Notes: generated by a model from the sequence alone, not told the origin. Shown: positions 38,301 to 52,900, counted from the stretch's first letter. The stretch: 64,000 nt of DNA from Ptiloglossa arizonensis (GCF_051014685.1 NW_027478885.1:1-64000), one strand, 5' to 3'. A program made the numbers and translations.

Positions 38301-38870
38301 ACTAGAACGGCCTAGGGGAAAAGTACGCATACCGTTGTAATCGGGCGAGTTTCTACATTCAGATGCAACAGAAATTTTGCGGATTGGTCAATCCGTTCGC
38401 GAGATATGGCAGTTTGGAGGTAAGAAACGCTTGAGAAACTCAAAATTTTCGCAGTTCTGATGCTCGAAACGAACAACTAGAACGGGCTAGGGGAAAAGTA
38501 CGCATACCGTTGTAATCGGGCGAGTTTCTACCTTCAGATGCAACAGAAATTTTGCGGATTGGTCAAACCGTTCGCGAGATATGGCAGTTTGGATGTAAGA
38601 AACGCTTGAGAAACTCTAAATTTTCGCAGTTCTGATGCTCGAAACGAATAACTAGAACGGCCTAGGGGAAAAGTACGCATACAGTTGTAATCGGGCGAGT
38701 TTCTACTTTCAGATGCAACAGAAATTTTGCGGATTGGTCAATCCGTTCGCGAGATATGGCAGTTTGGAGGTAAGAAACGCTTGAGAAACTCAAAATTTTC
38801 CCAGTTCTGATGCTCGACATGCATAACTAGAACGGCCTAGGGGAAAAGTACGCATACCGTTGTAATCGGG
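33442..38870. repeat. 2802/2977-bp duplication joining the 23-mer and 13-mer domains
   Basis: Monomers 33442-35368 recur from 36244 to about 38170 at an offset of 2802 bp (14 x 175 + 2 x 176). The offset then grows to 2977 bp, because the right copy has one more monomer: 38171 (GCGAAATATGG, GACATG) plus 38346 (ACATTCAG) in place of the single 35369. Both copies end with CTCTAAATTTT, CCCAG/GACATG and AAACTTT monomers. The monomer at 36069 is a hybrid, starting as TGGGGCGAG and ending as GACAAGC/AAGAACGC. Confidence 0.85.
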
Positions 38871-41145
38871 CGAGTTTCTACTTTCAGATGCAACAGAAAC
38901 TTTGCGGATTGGTCAATCCGTTCGCGAGATATGGCAGTTTGGAAGTAAGAAACGCTTGAGAAACTCAAAATTTTCGCAGTTCTGATGCTCGAAACGAATA
39001 ACTAGAACGGCCTAGGGGAAAAGTACGCATACAGTTGTAATGGGGCGAGTTTCTACTTTCAGATGCAACAGAAATTTTGCGGATTGGTCAATCCGTTCGC
39101 GAGATATGGCAGTTTGGAGGTAAGAAACGCTTGAGAAACTCAAAATTTTCGCAGTTCTGATGCTCGACAAACATAACTAGAACGGCCTAGGGGAAAAGTA
39201 CGCATACCGTTGTAATCGGGCGAGTTTCTACTTTCAGATGCAACAGAAATTTTGCGGATTGGTCAATCCGTTCGCGAGATATGGCAGTTTGGAGGTAAGA
39301 AACGCTTGAGAAACTCAAAATTTTCGCAGTTCTGATGCTCGACATGCATAACTAGAACGGCCTAGGGGAAAAGTACGCATACCGTTGTAATCGGGCGAGT
39401 TTCTACATTCAGATGCAACAGAAATTTTGCGGATTGGTCAATCCGTTCGCGAGATATGGCAGTTTGGAGGTAAGAAACGCTTGAGAAACTCAAAATTTTC
39501 GCAGTTCTGATGCTCGAAACGAACAACTAGAACGGCCTAGGGGAAAAGTACGCATACCGTTGTAATCGGGCGAGTTTCTACTTTCAGATACAACAGGAAT
39601 TTTGCGGATTGGTCAATCCGTTCGCGAGATATGGCAGTTTGGAGGTAAGAAACGCTTGAGAAACTCAAAATTTTCGCAGTTCTGATGCTCGACAAGCATA
39701 ACTAGAACGGCCTCGGGGAAAAGTACGCATACCGTTGTAATCGGGCGAGTTTCTACTTTCAGATGCAACAGAAATTTTGCGGATTGGTCAATCCGTTCGC
39801 GAGATATGGCAGTTTGGAGGTAAGAAACGCTTGAGAAACTCAAAATTTTCGCAGTTCTGATGCTCGAAACGAATAACTAGAACGGCCTAGGGGAAAAGTA
39901 CGCATACAGTTGTAATCGGGCGAGTTTCTACTTTCAGATGCAACAGAAATTTTGCGGATTGGTCAATTCGTTCGCGAGATATGGCAGTTTGGAGGTAAGA
40001 AACGCTTGAGAAACTCAAAATTTTCGCAGTTCTGATGCTCGACAAGCATAACTAGAACGGCCTAGGGGAAAAGTACGCATACCGTTGTAATCCGGCGAGT
40101 TTCTACTTTCAGATGCAACAGTAATTTTGCGGATTGGTCAATCCGTTCGCGAGATATGGCAGTTTGGAGGTAAGAAACGCTTGAGAAACTCAAAATTTTC
40201 GCAGTTCTGATGCTCGAAACGAATAACTAGAACGGCCTAGGGGAAAAGTACGCACACCGTTGTAATCGGGCGAGTTTCTACTTTCAGATGCAACAGAAAT
40301 TTTGCGGATTGGTCAATCCGTTCGCGAGATATGGCTGTTTGGAGGTAGGAAACGCTTGAGAAACTGAAAATTTTCGCAGTTCTGATGCTCGAAACGAATA
40401 ACTAGAACGGCCTAGGGGAAAAGTACGCATACAGTTGTAATCGGGCGAGTTTCTACTTTCAGATGCAACAGAAATTTTGGGGATTGGTCAATTCGTTCGC
40501 GAGATATGGCAGTTTGGAGGTAAGAAACGCTTGAGAAACTCAAAATTTTCGCAGTTCTGATGCTCGACAAGCATAACTAGAACGGCCTAGGGGAAAAGTA
40601 CGCATACCGTTGTATTCGGGCGAGTTTCTACTTTCAGATGCAACAGAAATTTTGCGGATTGGTCAATCTGTTCGCGAGATATGGCAGTTTGGAGGTAAGA
40701 AACGCTTGAGAAACTCAAAATTTTCGCAGTTCTGATGCTCGACAAGCATAACTAGAACGGCCTAGGGGAAAAGTACGCATACCGTTGCAATCGGGCGAGT
40801 TTCTACTTTCAGATGCAACAGGAATTTTGCGGATTGGTCAATCCGTTCGCGAGATATGGCAGTTTGGAGGTAAGAAACGCTTGAGAAACTCAAAATTTTC
40901 GCAGTTCTGATGCTCGACAAGCATAACTAGAACGGCCTCGGGGAAAAGTACGCATACCGTTGTAATCGGGCGAGTTTCTACTTTCAGATGCAACAGAAAT
41001 TTTGCGGATTGGTCAATCCGTTCGCGAGATATGGCAGTTTGGAGGTAAGAAACGCTTGAGAAACTCAAAATTTTCCCAGTTCTGATGCTCGACATGCATA
41101 ACTAGAACGGCCTAGGGGAAAAGTACGCATACCGTTGTAATCGGG
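38871..41145. repeat. 13-monomer HOR, unit 1 (2275 bp)
   Basis: The ordered classes by diagnostic variant are: 1 AAACTTT/GGAAG; 2 TGGGGCGAG/GACAAACAT; 3 GACATG; 4 ACATTCAG/GAACAAC; 5 AGATACAACAGG/CCTCGG; 6 ACAGTTG; 7 AATTCG; 8 CCGGCG/CAGTAA/CACACC; 9 GGCTGTTT/GTAGGAAA/ACTGAAAA; 10 TTTTGGGGATT; 11 AATCTG; 12 TGCAATC before it, CAGGAAT/CCTCGG; 13 CCCAG/GACATG. All 13 monomers are 175 bp. Confidence 0.9.
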
Positions 41146-43420
41146 CGAGTTTCTACTTTCAGATGCAACAGAAACTTTGCGGATTGGTCAATCCGTTCGC
41201 GAGATATGGCAGTTTGGAAGTAAGAAACGCTTGAGAAACTCAAAATTTTCGCAGTTCTGATGCTCGAAACGAATAACTAGAACGGCCTAGGGGAAAAGTA
41301 CGCATACAGTTGTAATGGGGCGAGTTTCTACTTTCAGATGCAACAGAAATTTTGCGGATTGGTCAATCCGTTCGCGAGATATGGCAGTTTGGAGGTAAGA
41401 AACGCTTGAGAAACTCAAAATTTTCGCAGTTCTGATGCTCGACAAACATAACTAGAACGGCCTAGGGGAAAAGTACGCATACCGTTGTAATCGGGCGAGT
41501 TTCTACTTTCAGATGCAACAGAAATTTTGCGGATTGGTCAATCCGTTCGCGAGATATGGCAGTTTGGAGGTAAGAAACGCTTGAGAAACTCAAAATTTTC
41601 GCAGTTCTGATGCTCGACATGCATAACTAGAACGGCCTAGGGGAAAAGTACGCATACCGTTGTAATCGGGCGAGTTTCTACATTCAGATGCAACAGAAAT
41701 TTTGCGGATTGGTCAATCCGTTCGCGAGATATGGCAGTTTGGAGGTAAGAAACGCTTGAGAAACTCAAAATTTTCGCAGTTCTGATGCTCGAAACGAACA
41801 ACTAGAACGGCCTAGGGGAAAAGTACGCATACCGTTGTAATCGGGAGAGTTTCTACTTTCAGATACAACAGGAATTTTGCGGATTGGTCAATCCGTTCGC
41901 GAGATATGGCAGTTTGGAGGTAAGAAACGCTTGAGAAACTCAAAATTTTCGCAGTTCTGATGCTCGACAAGCATAACTAGAACGGCCTCGGGGAAAAGTA
42001 CGCATACCGTTGTAATCGGGCGAGTTTCTACTTTCAGATGCAACAGAAATTTTGCGGATTGGTCAATCCGTTCGCGAGATATGGCAGTTTGGAGGTAAGA
42101 AACGCTTGAGAAACTCAAAATTTTCGCAGTTCTGATGCTCGAAACGAATAACTAGAACGGCCTAGGGGAAAAGTACGCATACAGTTGTAATCGGGCGAGT
42201 TTCTACTTTCAGATGCAACAGAAATTTTGCGGATTGGTCAATTCGTTCGCGAGATATGGCAGTTTGGAGGTAAGAAACGCTTGAGAAACTCAAAATTTTC
42301 GCAGTTCTGATGCTCGACAAGCATAACTAGAACGGCCTAGGGGAAAAGTACGCATACCGTTGTAATCCGGCGAGTTTCTACTTTCAGATGCAACAGTAAT
42401 TTTGCGGATTGGTCAATCCGTTCGCGAGATATGGCAGTTTGGAGGTAAGAAACGCTTGAGAAACTCAAAATTTTCGCAGTTCTGATGCTCGAAACGAATA
42501 ACTAGAACGGCCTAGGGGAAAAGTACGCACACCGTTGTAATCGGGCGAGTTTCTACTTTCAGATGCAACAGAAATTTTGCGGATTGGTCAATCCGTTCGC
42601 GAGATATGGCTGTTTGGAGGTAGGAAACGCTTGAGAAACTGAAAATTTTCGCAGTTCTGATGCTCGAAACGAATAACTAGAACGGCCTAGGGGAAAAGTA
42701 CGCATACAGTTGTAATCGGGCGAGTTTCTACTTTCAGATGCAACAGAAATTTTGGGGATTGGTCAATTCGTTCGCGAGATATGGCAGTTTGGAGGTAAGA
42801 AACGCTTGAGAAACTCAAAATTTTCGCAGTTCTGATGCTCGACAAGCATAACTAGAACGGCCTAGGGGAAAAGTACGCATACCGTTGTATTCGGGCGAGT
42901 TTCTACTTTCAGATGCAACAGAAATTTTGCGGATTGGTCAATCTGTTCGCGAGATATGGCAGTTTGGAGGTAAGAAACGCTTGAGAAACTCAAAATTTTC
43001 GCAGTTCTGATGCTCGACAAGCATAACTAGAACGGCCTAGGGGAAAAGTACGCATACCGTTGCAATCGGGCGAGTTTCTACTTTCAGATGCAACAGGAAT
43101 TTTGCGGATTGGTCAATCCGTTCGCGAGATATGGCAGTTTGGAGGTAAGAAACGCTTGAGAAACTCAAAATTTTCGCAGTTCTGATGCTCGACAAGCATA
43201 ACTAGAACGGCCTCGGGGAAAAGTACGCATACCGTTGTAATCGGGCGAGTTTCTACTTTCAGATGCAACAGAAATTTTGCGGATTGGTCAATCCGTTCGC
43301 GAGATATGGCAGTTTGGAGGTAAGAAACGCTTGAGAAACTCAAAATTTTCCCAGTTCTGATGCTCGACATGCATAACTAGAACGGCCTAGGGGAAAAGTA
43401 CGCATACCGTTGTAATCGGG
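41146..43420. repeat. 13-monomer HOR, unit 2 (2275 bp)
   Basis: This unit is the same 13 classes as the preceding one at exactly 2275 bp. Class 5 here opens with ATCGGGAGAG (at 41842) where unit 1 has ATCGGGCGAG. That substitution is shared with 45346 and 58300, so it marks a lineage of later copies. Confidence 0.9.
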
Positions 43421-45170
43421 CGAGTTTCTACTTTCAGATGCAACAGAAACTTTGCGGATTGGTCAATCCGTTCGCGAGATATGGCAGTTTGGAAGTAAGA
43501 AACGCTTGAGAAACTCAAAATTTTCGCAGTTCTGATGCTCGAAACGAATAACTAGAACGGCCTAGGGGAAAAGTACGCATACAGTTGTAATGGGGCGAGT
43601 TTCTACTTTCAGATGCAACAGAAATTTTGCGGATTGGTCAATCCGTTCGCGAGATATGGCAGTTTGGAGGTAAGAAACGCTTGAGAAACTCAAAATTTTC
43701 GCAGTTCTGATGCTCGACAAGCATAACTAGAACGGCCTCGGGGAAAAGTACGCATACCGTTGTAATCGGGCGAGTTTCTACTTTCAGATGCAACAGAAAT
43801 TTTGCGGATTGGTCAATCCGTTCGCGAGATATGGCAGTTTGGAGGTAAGAAACGCTTGAGAAACTCAAAATTTTCGCAGTTCTGATGCTCGAAACGAATA
43901 ACTAGAACGGCCTAGGGGAAAAGTACGCATACAGTTGTAATCGGGCGAGTTTCTACTTTCAGATGCAACAGAAATTTTGCGGATTGGTCAATTCGTTCGC
44001 GAGATATGGCAGTTTGGAGGTAAGAAACGCTTGAGAAACTCAAAATTTTCGCAGTTCTGATGCTCGACAAGCATAACTAGAACGGCCTAGGGGAAAAGTA
44101 CGCATACCGTTGTAATCCGGCGAGTTTCTACTTTCAGATGCAACAGTAATTTTGCGGATTGGTCAATCCGTTCGCGAGATATGGCAGTTTGGAGGTAAGA
44201 AACGCTTGAGAAACTCAAAATTTTCGCAGTTCTGATGCTCGAAACGAATAACTAGAACGGCCTAGGGGAAAAGTACGCACACCGTTGTAATCGGGCGAGT
44301 TTCTACTTTCAGATGCAACAGAAATTTTGCGGATTGGTCAATCCGTTCGCGAGATATGGCTGTTTGGAGGTAGGAAACGCTTGAGAAACTGAAAATTTTC
44401 GCAGTTCTGATGCTCGAAACGAATAACTAGAACGGCCTAGGGGAAAAGTACGCATACAGTTGTAATCGGGCGAGTTTCTACTTTCAGATGCAACAGAAAT
44501 TTTGGGGATTGGTCAATTCGTTCGCGAGATATGGCAGTTTGGAGGTAAGAAACGCTTGAGAAACTCAAAATTTTCGCAGTTCTGATGCTCGACAAGCATA
44601 ACTAGAACGGCCTAGGGGAAAAGTACGCATACCGTTGTATTCGGGCGAGTTTCTACTTTCAGATGCAACAGAAATTTTGCGGATTGGTCAATCTGTTCGC
44701 GAGATATGGCAGTTTGGAGGTAAGAAACGCTTGAGAAACTCAAAATTTTCGCAGTTCTGATGCTCGACAAGCATAACTAGAACGGCCTAGGGGAAAAGTA
44801 CGCATACCGTTGCAATCGGGCGAGTTTCTACTTTCAGATGCAACAGGAATTTTGCGGATTGGTCAATCCGTTCGCGAGATATGGCAGTTTGGAGGTAAGA
44901 AACGCTTGAGAAACTCAAAATTTTCGCAGTTCTGATGCTCGACAAGCATAACTAGAACGGCCTCGGGGAAAAGTACGCATACCGTTGTAATCGGGCGAGT
45001 TTCTACTTTCAGATGCAACAGAAATTTTGCGGATTGGTCAATCCGTTCGCGAGATATGGCAGTTTGGAGGTAAGAAACGCTTGAGAAACTCAAAATTTTC
45101 CCAGTTCTGATGCTCGACATGCATAACTAGAACGGCCTAGGGGAAAAGTACGCATACCGTTGTAATCGGG
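43421..45170. repeat. 13-monomer HOR, unit 3, shortened to 10 monomers (1750 bp)
   Basis: The order is class 1, a class 2/5 hybrid, then classes 6 to 13. The hybrid at 43596-43770 starts as class 2 (TGGGGCGAG) and ends as class 5 (GACAAGCAT, CCTCGG). The exchange point is therefore between monomer base 1 and about 123, and exactly three monomers (525 bp) are gone. Confidence 0.89.
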
Positions 45171-46920
45171 CGAGTTTCTACATTCAGATGCAACAGAAAT
45201 TTTGCGGATTGGTCAATCCGTTCGCGAGATATGGCAGTTTGGAGGTAAGAAACGCTTGAGAAACTCAAAATTTTCGCAGTTCTGATGCTCGAAACGAACA
45301 ACTAGAACGGCCTAGGGGAAAAGTACGCATACCGTTGTAATCGGGAGAGTTTCTAATTTCAGATACAACAGGAATTTTGCGGATTGGTCAATCCGTTCGC
45401 GAGATATGGCAGTTTGGAGGTAAGAAACGCTTGAGAAACTCAAAATTTTCGCAGTTCTGATGCTCGACAAGCATAACTAGAACGGCCTCGGGGAAAAGTA
45501 CGCATACCGTTGTAATCGGGCGAGTTTCTACTTTCAGATGCAACAGAAATTTTGCGGATTGGTCAATCCGTTCGCGAGATATGGCAGTTTGGAGGTAAGA
45601 AACGCTTGAGAAACTCAAAATTTTCGCAGTTCTGATGCTCGAAACGAATAACTAGAACGGCCTAGGGGAAAAGTACGCATACAGTTGTAATCGGGCGAGT
45701 TTCTACTTTCAGATGCAACAGAAATTTTGCGGATTGGTCAATTCGTTCGCGAGATATGGCAGTTTGGAGGTAAGAAACGCTTGAGAAACTCAAAATTTTC
45801 GCAGTTCTGATGCTCGACAAGCATAACTAGAACGGCCTAGGGGAAAAGTACGCATACCGTTGTAATCCGGCGAGTTTCTACTTTCAGATGCAACAGTAAT
45901 TTTGCGGATTGGTCAATCCGTTCGCGAGATATGGCAGTTTGGAGGTAAGAAACGCTTGAGAAACTCAAAATTTTCGCAGTTCTGATGCTCGAAACGAATA
46001 ACTAGAACGGCCTAGGGGAAAAGTACGCACACCGTTGTAATCGGGCGAGTTTCTACTTTCAGATGCAACAGAAATTTTGCGGATTGGTCAATCCGTTCGC
46101 GAGATATGGCTGTTTGGAGGTAGGAAACGCTTGAGAAACTGAAAATTTTCGCAGTTCTGATGCTCGAAACGAATAACTAGAACGGCCTAGGGGAAAAGTA
46201 CGCATACAGTTGTAATCGGGCGAGTTTCTACTTTCAGATGCAACAGAAATTTTGGGGATTGGTCAATTCGTTCGCGAGATATGGCAGTTTGGAGGTAAGA
46301 AACGCTTGAGAAACTCAAAATTTTCGCAGTTCTGATGCTCGACAAGCATAACTAGAACGGCCTAGGGGAAAAGTACGCATACCGTTGTATTCGGGCGAGT
46401 TTCTACTTTCAGATGCAACAGAAATTTTGCGGATTGGTCAATCTGTTCGCGAGATATGGCAGTTTGGAGGTAAGAAACGCTTGAGAAACTCAAAATTTTC
46501 GCAGTTCTGATGCTCGACAAGCATAACTAGAACGGCCTAGGGGAAAAGTACGCATACCGTTGCAATCGGGCGAGTTTCTACTTTCAGATGCAACAGGAAT
46601 TTTGCGGATTGGTCAATCCGTTCGCGAGATATGGCAGTTTGGAGGTAAGAAACGCATGAGAAACTCAAAATTTTCGCAGTTCTGATGCTCGACAAGCATA
46701 ACTAGAACGGCCTCGGGGAAAAGTACGCATACCGTTGTAATCGGGCGAGTTTCTACTTTCAGATGCAACAGAAATTTTGCGGATTGGTCAATCCGTTCGC
46801 GAGATATGGCAGTTTGGAGGTAAGAAACGCTTGAGAAACTCAAAATATTCACAGTTCTGATGCTCGACAAGCATAACTAGAACGGCCTAGGGGAAAAGTA
46901 CGCATACATATGTAATCGGG
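45171..46920. repeat. 13-monomer HOR, unit 4, shortened to 10 monomers by a different deletion
   Basis: This unit starts directly at class 4 (ACATTCAG) after a CCCAG/GACATG class 13 monomer, so classes 1 to 3 (525 bp) are missing. Because classes 13 and 3 share the GACATG end, the exchange lies somewhere in that shared right part. Class 12 has GAAACGCATGAG (about 46653), and the last class is AAATATTCACAG/ACATATG instead of CCCAG/GACATG. Class 5 has TTTCTAATTTC as a private change shared only with 58300. Confidence 0.89.
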
Positions 46921-49900
46921 CGAGTTTCTACTTTCAGATGCAACAGAAATTTTGCGGATTGGTCAATCCGTTCGCGAGATATGGCAGTTTGGAGGTAAGA
47001 AACGCTTGAGAAACTCAAAATTTTCGCAGTTCTGATGCTCGACAAGCATAACTAGAACGGCCTAGGGGAAAAGAACGCATACCGTTGTAATCGGGCGAGT
47101 TTCTACTTTCAGATGCAACAGAAATTTTGCGGATTGGTCAATCCGTTCGCGAGATATGGCAGTTTGGAGGTAAGAAACGCTTGAGAAACTCAAAATTTTC
47201 GCAGTTCTGATGCTCGACAAGCATAACTAGAACGGCCTAGGGGAAAAGAACGCATACCGTTGTAATCGGGCGAGTTTCTACTTTCAGATGCAACAGAAAT
47301 TTTGCGGATTGGTCAATCCGTTCGCGAGATATGGCAGTTTGGAGGTAAGAAACGCTTGAGAAACTCAAAATTTTCGCAGTTCTGATGCTCGAAACGAATA
47401 ACCAGAACGGCCTAGGGGAAAAGTACACATACCGTTGTAATCGGGCGAGTTTCTACTTTCAGATGCAACAGAAATTTTGCGGATTGGTCAATCCGTTCGC
47501 GAGATATGGCAGTTTGGAAGTAAGAAACGCTTGAGAAACTCAAAATTTTCGCAGTTCTGATGCTCGAAACGAACAACTAGAACGGGCTAGGGGAAAAGTA
47601 CGCATACCGTTGTAATCGGGCGAGTTTCTACTTTCAGATGCAACAGAAATTTTGCGGATTGGTCAATCTGTTCGCGAGATATGGCAGTTTGGAGGTAAGA
47701 AACGCTTGAGAAACTCAAAATTTTCGCAGTTCTGATGCTCGACAAGCATAACTAGAACGGTCTAGGGGAAAAGTACGCATACCGTTGTAATCGGGCGAGT
47801 TTCTACTTTCAGATGCAACAGAAATTTTGCGGATTGGTCAATCCGTTCGCGAGATATGGCAGTTTGGAGGTAAGAAACGCTTGAGAAACTCAAAATTTTC
47901 GCAGTTCTGATGCTCGAAACGAATAACCAGAACGGCCTAGGGGAAAAGTACACATACCGTTGTAATCGGGCGAGTTTCTACTTTCAGATGCAACAGAAAT
48001 TTTGCGGATTGGTCAATCCGTTCGCGAGATATGGCAGTTTGGAAGTAAGAAACGCTTGAGAAACTCAAAATTTTCGCAGTTCTGATGCTCGAAACGAACA
48101 ACTAGAACGGGCTAGGGGAAAAGTACGCATACCGTTGTAATCGGGCGAGTTTCTACTTTCAGATGCAACAGAAATTTTGCGGATTGGTCAATCTGTTCGC
48201 GAGATATGGCAGTTTGGAGGTAAGAAACGCTTGAGAAACTCAAAATTTTCGCAGTTCTGATGCTCGACAAGCATAACTAGAACGGTCTAGGGGAAAAGTA
48301 CGCATACCGTTGCAATCGGGCGAGTTTCTACTTTCAGATGCAACAGGAATTTTGCGGATTGGTCCATCCGTTCGCGAGATATGGCAGTTTGGAGGTAAGA
48401 AACGCTTGAGAAACTCAAAATTTTCGCAGTTCTGATGCTCGACAAGCATAACTAGAACGGCCTCGGGGAAAAGTACGCATACCGTTGTAATCGGGCGAGT
48501 TTCTACTTTCAGATGCAACAGAAATTTTGCGGATTGGTCAATCCGTTCGCGAGATATTGCAGTTTGGAGGTAAGAAACGCTTGAGAAACTCAAAATTTTC
48601 ACAGTTCTGATGCTCGACAAGCATAACTAGAACGGCCTAGGGGAAAAGTACGCATACATTTGTAATCGGGCGAGTTTCTACTTTCAGATGCAACAGAAAT
48701 TTTGCGGATTGGTCAATCCGTTCGCGAGATATGGCAGTTTGGAGGTAAGAAACGCTTGAGAAACTCAAAATTTTCGCAGTTCTGATGCTCGACAAGCATA
48801 ACTAGAACGGCCTAGGGGAAAAGTACGCAGACCGTTGTAATCGGGCGAGTTTCTACTTTCAGATGCAACAGAAATTTTGCGGATTGGTCAATCCGTTCGC
48901 GAGATATTGCAGTTTGGAGGTAAGAAACGCTTGAGAAACTCAAAATTTTCACAGTTCTGATGCTCGACAAGCATAACTAGAACGGCCTAGGGGAAAAGTA
49001 CGCATACATTTGTAATCGGGCGAGTTTCTACTTTCAGATGCAACAGAAATTTTGCGGATTGGTCAATCCGTTCGCGAGATATGGCAGTTTGGAGGTAAGA
49101 AACGCTTGAGAAACTCAAAATTTTCGCAGTTCTGATGCTCGACAAGCATAACTAGAACGGCCTAGGGGAAAAGAACGCATACCGTTGTAATCGGGCGAGT
49201 TTCTACTTTCAGATGCAACAGAAATTTTGCGGATTGGTCAATCCGTTCGCGAGATATGGCAGTTTGGAGGTAAGAAACGCTTGAGAAACTCAAAATTTTC
49301 GCAGTTCTGATGCTCGACTAGCATAACTAGAACGGTCTAGGGGAAAAGTACGCATACCGTTGTAATCGGGCGAGTTTCTACTTCCAGATGCAACAGAAAT
49401 TTTGCGCATTGGTCAAGTCCGTTCGCGAGATATGGCAGTTTGTAGGTAAGAAACGCTTGAGAAACTCAAAATTTTCGCAGTTCTGATGCTCGAAACGAAT
49501 AACCAGAACGGCCTAGGGGAAAAGTACACATACCGTTGTAATCGGGCGAGTTTCTACTTTCAGATGCAACAGAAATTTTGCGGATTGGTCAATCCGTTCG
49601 CGAGATATGGCAGTTTGGAAGTAAGAAACGCTTGAGAAACTCAAAATTTTCGCAGTTCTGATGCTCGACAAGCATAACTAGAACGGTCTAGGGGAAAAGT
49701 ACGCATACCGTTGTAATCGGACGAGTTTCTACTTTCAGATGCATCAGAAATTTTGCGGATTGGACAATCCGTTCGCTAGATGTGGCAGTTTGTATGTGAG
49801 AAACGCTTGAGAAACTCAAAAGTTTCGCCGTTCTGATGCTCGAAACGAATAACCAGAACGGCCTAGGGGAAAAGTACGCATACCGTTGTAATCGGGCGAG

Positions 49901-52900
49901 TTTCTACTTTCAGATGCAACAGAAATTTTGCGGATTGGTTAATCCGTTCGCGAGATATGGCAGTTTGGAGGTAAGAAACGCTTGAGAAACTCAAAATTTT
50001 CGCAGTTCTGATGCTCGACATGCATAACTAGAACGGCCTAGGGGAAAAGTACGCATACCGTTGTAATCGGGCGAGTTTCTACATTCAGATGCAACAGAAA
50101 TTTTGCGGATTGGTCAATCCGTTCGCGAGATATGGCAGTTTGGAGGTAAGAAACGCTTGAGAAACTCAAAATTTTCGCAGTTCTGATGCTCGAAACGAAC
50201 AACTAGAACGGCCTAGGGGAAAAGTACGCATACCGTTGTAATCGGGCGAGTTTCTACCTTCAGATGCAACAGAAATTTTGCGGATTGGTCAAACCGTTCG
50301 CGAGATATGGCAGTTTGGATGTAAGAAACGCTTGAGAAACTCAAAATTTTCGCAGTTCTGATGCTCGACAAGCATAACTAGAACGGCCTAGGGGAAAAGT
50401 ACGCATACCGTTGTAATCGGGCGAGTTTCTACTTTCAGATGCAACAGAAATTTTGCAGATTGGTCAATCCGTTCGCGAAATATGGCAGTTTGGAGGTAAG
50501 AAACGCTTGAGAAACTCAAAATTTTCGCAGTTCTGATGCTCGACATGCATAACTAGAACGGCCTAGGGGAAAAGTACGCATACCGTTGTAATCGGGCGAG
50601 TTTCTACATTCAGATGCAACAGAAATTTTGCGGATTGGTCAATCCGTTCGCGAGATATGGCAGTTTGGAGGTAAGAAACGCTTGAGAAACTCAAAATTTT
50701 CGCAGTTCTGATGCTCGAAACGAACAACTAGAACGGGCTAGGGGAAAAGTACGCATACCGTTGTAATCGGGCGAGTTTCTACCTTCAGATGCAACAGAAA
50801 TTTTGCGGATTGGTCAAACCGTTCGCGAGATATGGCAGTTTGGATGTAAGAAACGCTTGAGAAACTCTAAATTTTCGCAGTTCTGATGCTCGAAACGAAT
50901 AACTAGAACGGCCTAGGGGAAAAGTACGCATACCGTTGTAATCGGGCGAGTTTCTACTTTCAGATGCAACAGAAATTTTGCGGATTGGTCAATCCGTTCG
51001 CGAGATATGGCAGTTTGGAGGTAAGAAACGCTTGAGAAACTCAAAATTTTCCCAGTTCTGATGCTCGACATGCATAACTAGAACGGCCTAGGGGAAAAGT
51101 ACGCATACCGTTGTAATCGGGCGAGTTTCTACTTTCAGATGCAACAGAAATTTTGCGGATTGGTCAATTCGTTCGCGAGATATGGCAGTTTGGAGGTAAG
51201 AAACGCTTGAGAAACTCAAAATTTTCGCAGTTCTGATGCTCGACAAGCATAACTAGAACGGCCTAGGGGAAAAGTACGCATACCGTTGTAATCCGGCGAG
51301 TTTCTACTTTCAGATGCAACAGTAATTTTGCGGATTGGTCAATCCGTTCGCGAGATATGGCAGTTTGGAGGTAAGAAACGCTTGAGAAACTCAAAATTTT
51401 CGCAGTTCTGATGCTCGAAACGAATAACTAGAACGGCCTAGGGGAAAAGTACGCCTACCGTTGTAATCGGGCGAGTTTCTACTTTCAGATGCAACAGAAA
51501 TTTTGCGGATTGGTCAATCCGTTCGCGAGATATGGCTGTTTGGAGGTAGGAAACGCTTGAGAAACTGAAAATTTTCGCAGTTCTGATGCTCGAAACGAAT
51601 AACTAGAACGGCCTAGGGGAAAAGTACGCATACAGTTGTAATCGGGCGAGTTTCTACTTTCAGATGCAACAGAAATTTTGGGGATTGGTCAATTCGTTCG
51701 CGAGATATGGCAGTTTGGAGGTAAGAAACGCTTGAGAAACTCAAAATTTTCGCAGTTCTGATGCTCGACAAGCATAACTAGAACGGCCTAGGGGAAAAGT
51801 ACGCATACCGTTGTATTCGGGCGAGTTTCTACTTTCAGATGCAACAGAAATTTTGCGGATTGGTCAATCTGTTCGCGAGATATGGCAGTTTGGAGGTAAG
51901 AAACGCTTGAGAAACTCAAAATTTTCGCAGTTCTGATGCTCGACAAGCATAACTAGAACGGCCTAGGGGAAAAGTACGCATACATATGTAATCGGGCGAG
52001 TTTCTACTTTCAGATGCAACAGAAATTTTGCGGATTGGTCAATCCGTTCGCGAGATATGGCAGTTTGGAGGTAAGAAACGCTTGAGAAACTCAAAATTTT
52101 CGCAGTTCTGATGCTCGACAAGCATAACTAGAACGGCCTAGGGGAAAAGAACGCATACCGTTGTAATCGGGCGAGTTTCTACTTTCAGATGCAACAGAAA
52201 TTTTGCGGATTGGTCAATCCGTTCGCGAGATATGGCAGTTTGGAGGTAAGAAACGCTTGAGAAACTCAAAATTTTCGCAGTTCTGATGCTCGACAAGCAT
52301 AACTAGAACGGTCTAGGGGAAAAGTACGCATACCGTTGTAATCGGGCGAGTTTCTACTTTCAGATGCAACAGAAATTTTGCGCATTGGTCAAGTCCGTTC
52401 GCGAGATATGGCAGTTTGTAGGTAAGAAACGCTTGACAAACTCAAAATTTTCGCAGTTCTGATGCTCGAAACGAATAACCAGAACGGCCAAGGGGAAAAG
52501 TACACATACCGTTGTAATCGGGCGAGTTTCTACTTTCAGATGCAACAGAAATTTTGCGGATTGGTCAATCCGTTCGCGAGATATGGCAGTTTGGAAGTAA
52601 GAAACGCTTGAGAAACTCAAAATTTTCGCAGTTCTGATGCTCGAAACGAACAACTAGAACGGGCTAGGGGAAAAGTACGCATACCGTTGTAATCGGGCGA
52701 GTTTCTACTTTCAGATGCAACAGAAATTTTGCGGATTGGTCAATCTGTTCGCGAGATATGGCAGTTTGGAGGTAAGAAACGCTTGAGAAACTCAAAATTT
52801 TCGCAGTTCTGATGCTCGACAAGCATAACTAGAACGGTCTAGGGGAAAAGTACGCATACCGTTGCAATCGGGCGAGTTTCTACTTTCAGATGCAACAGGA

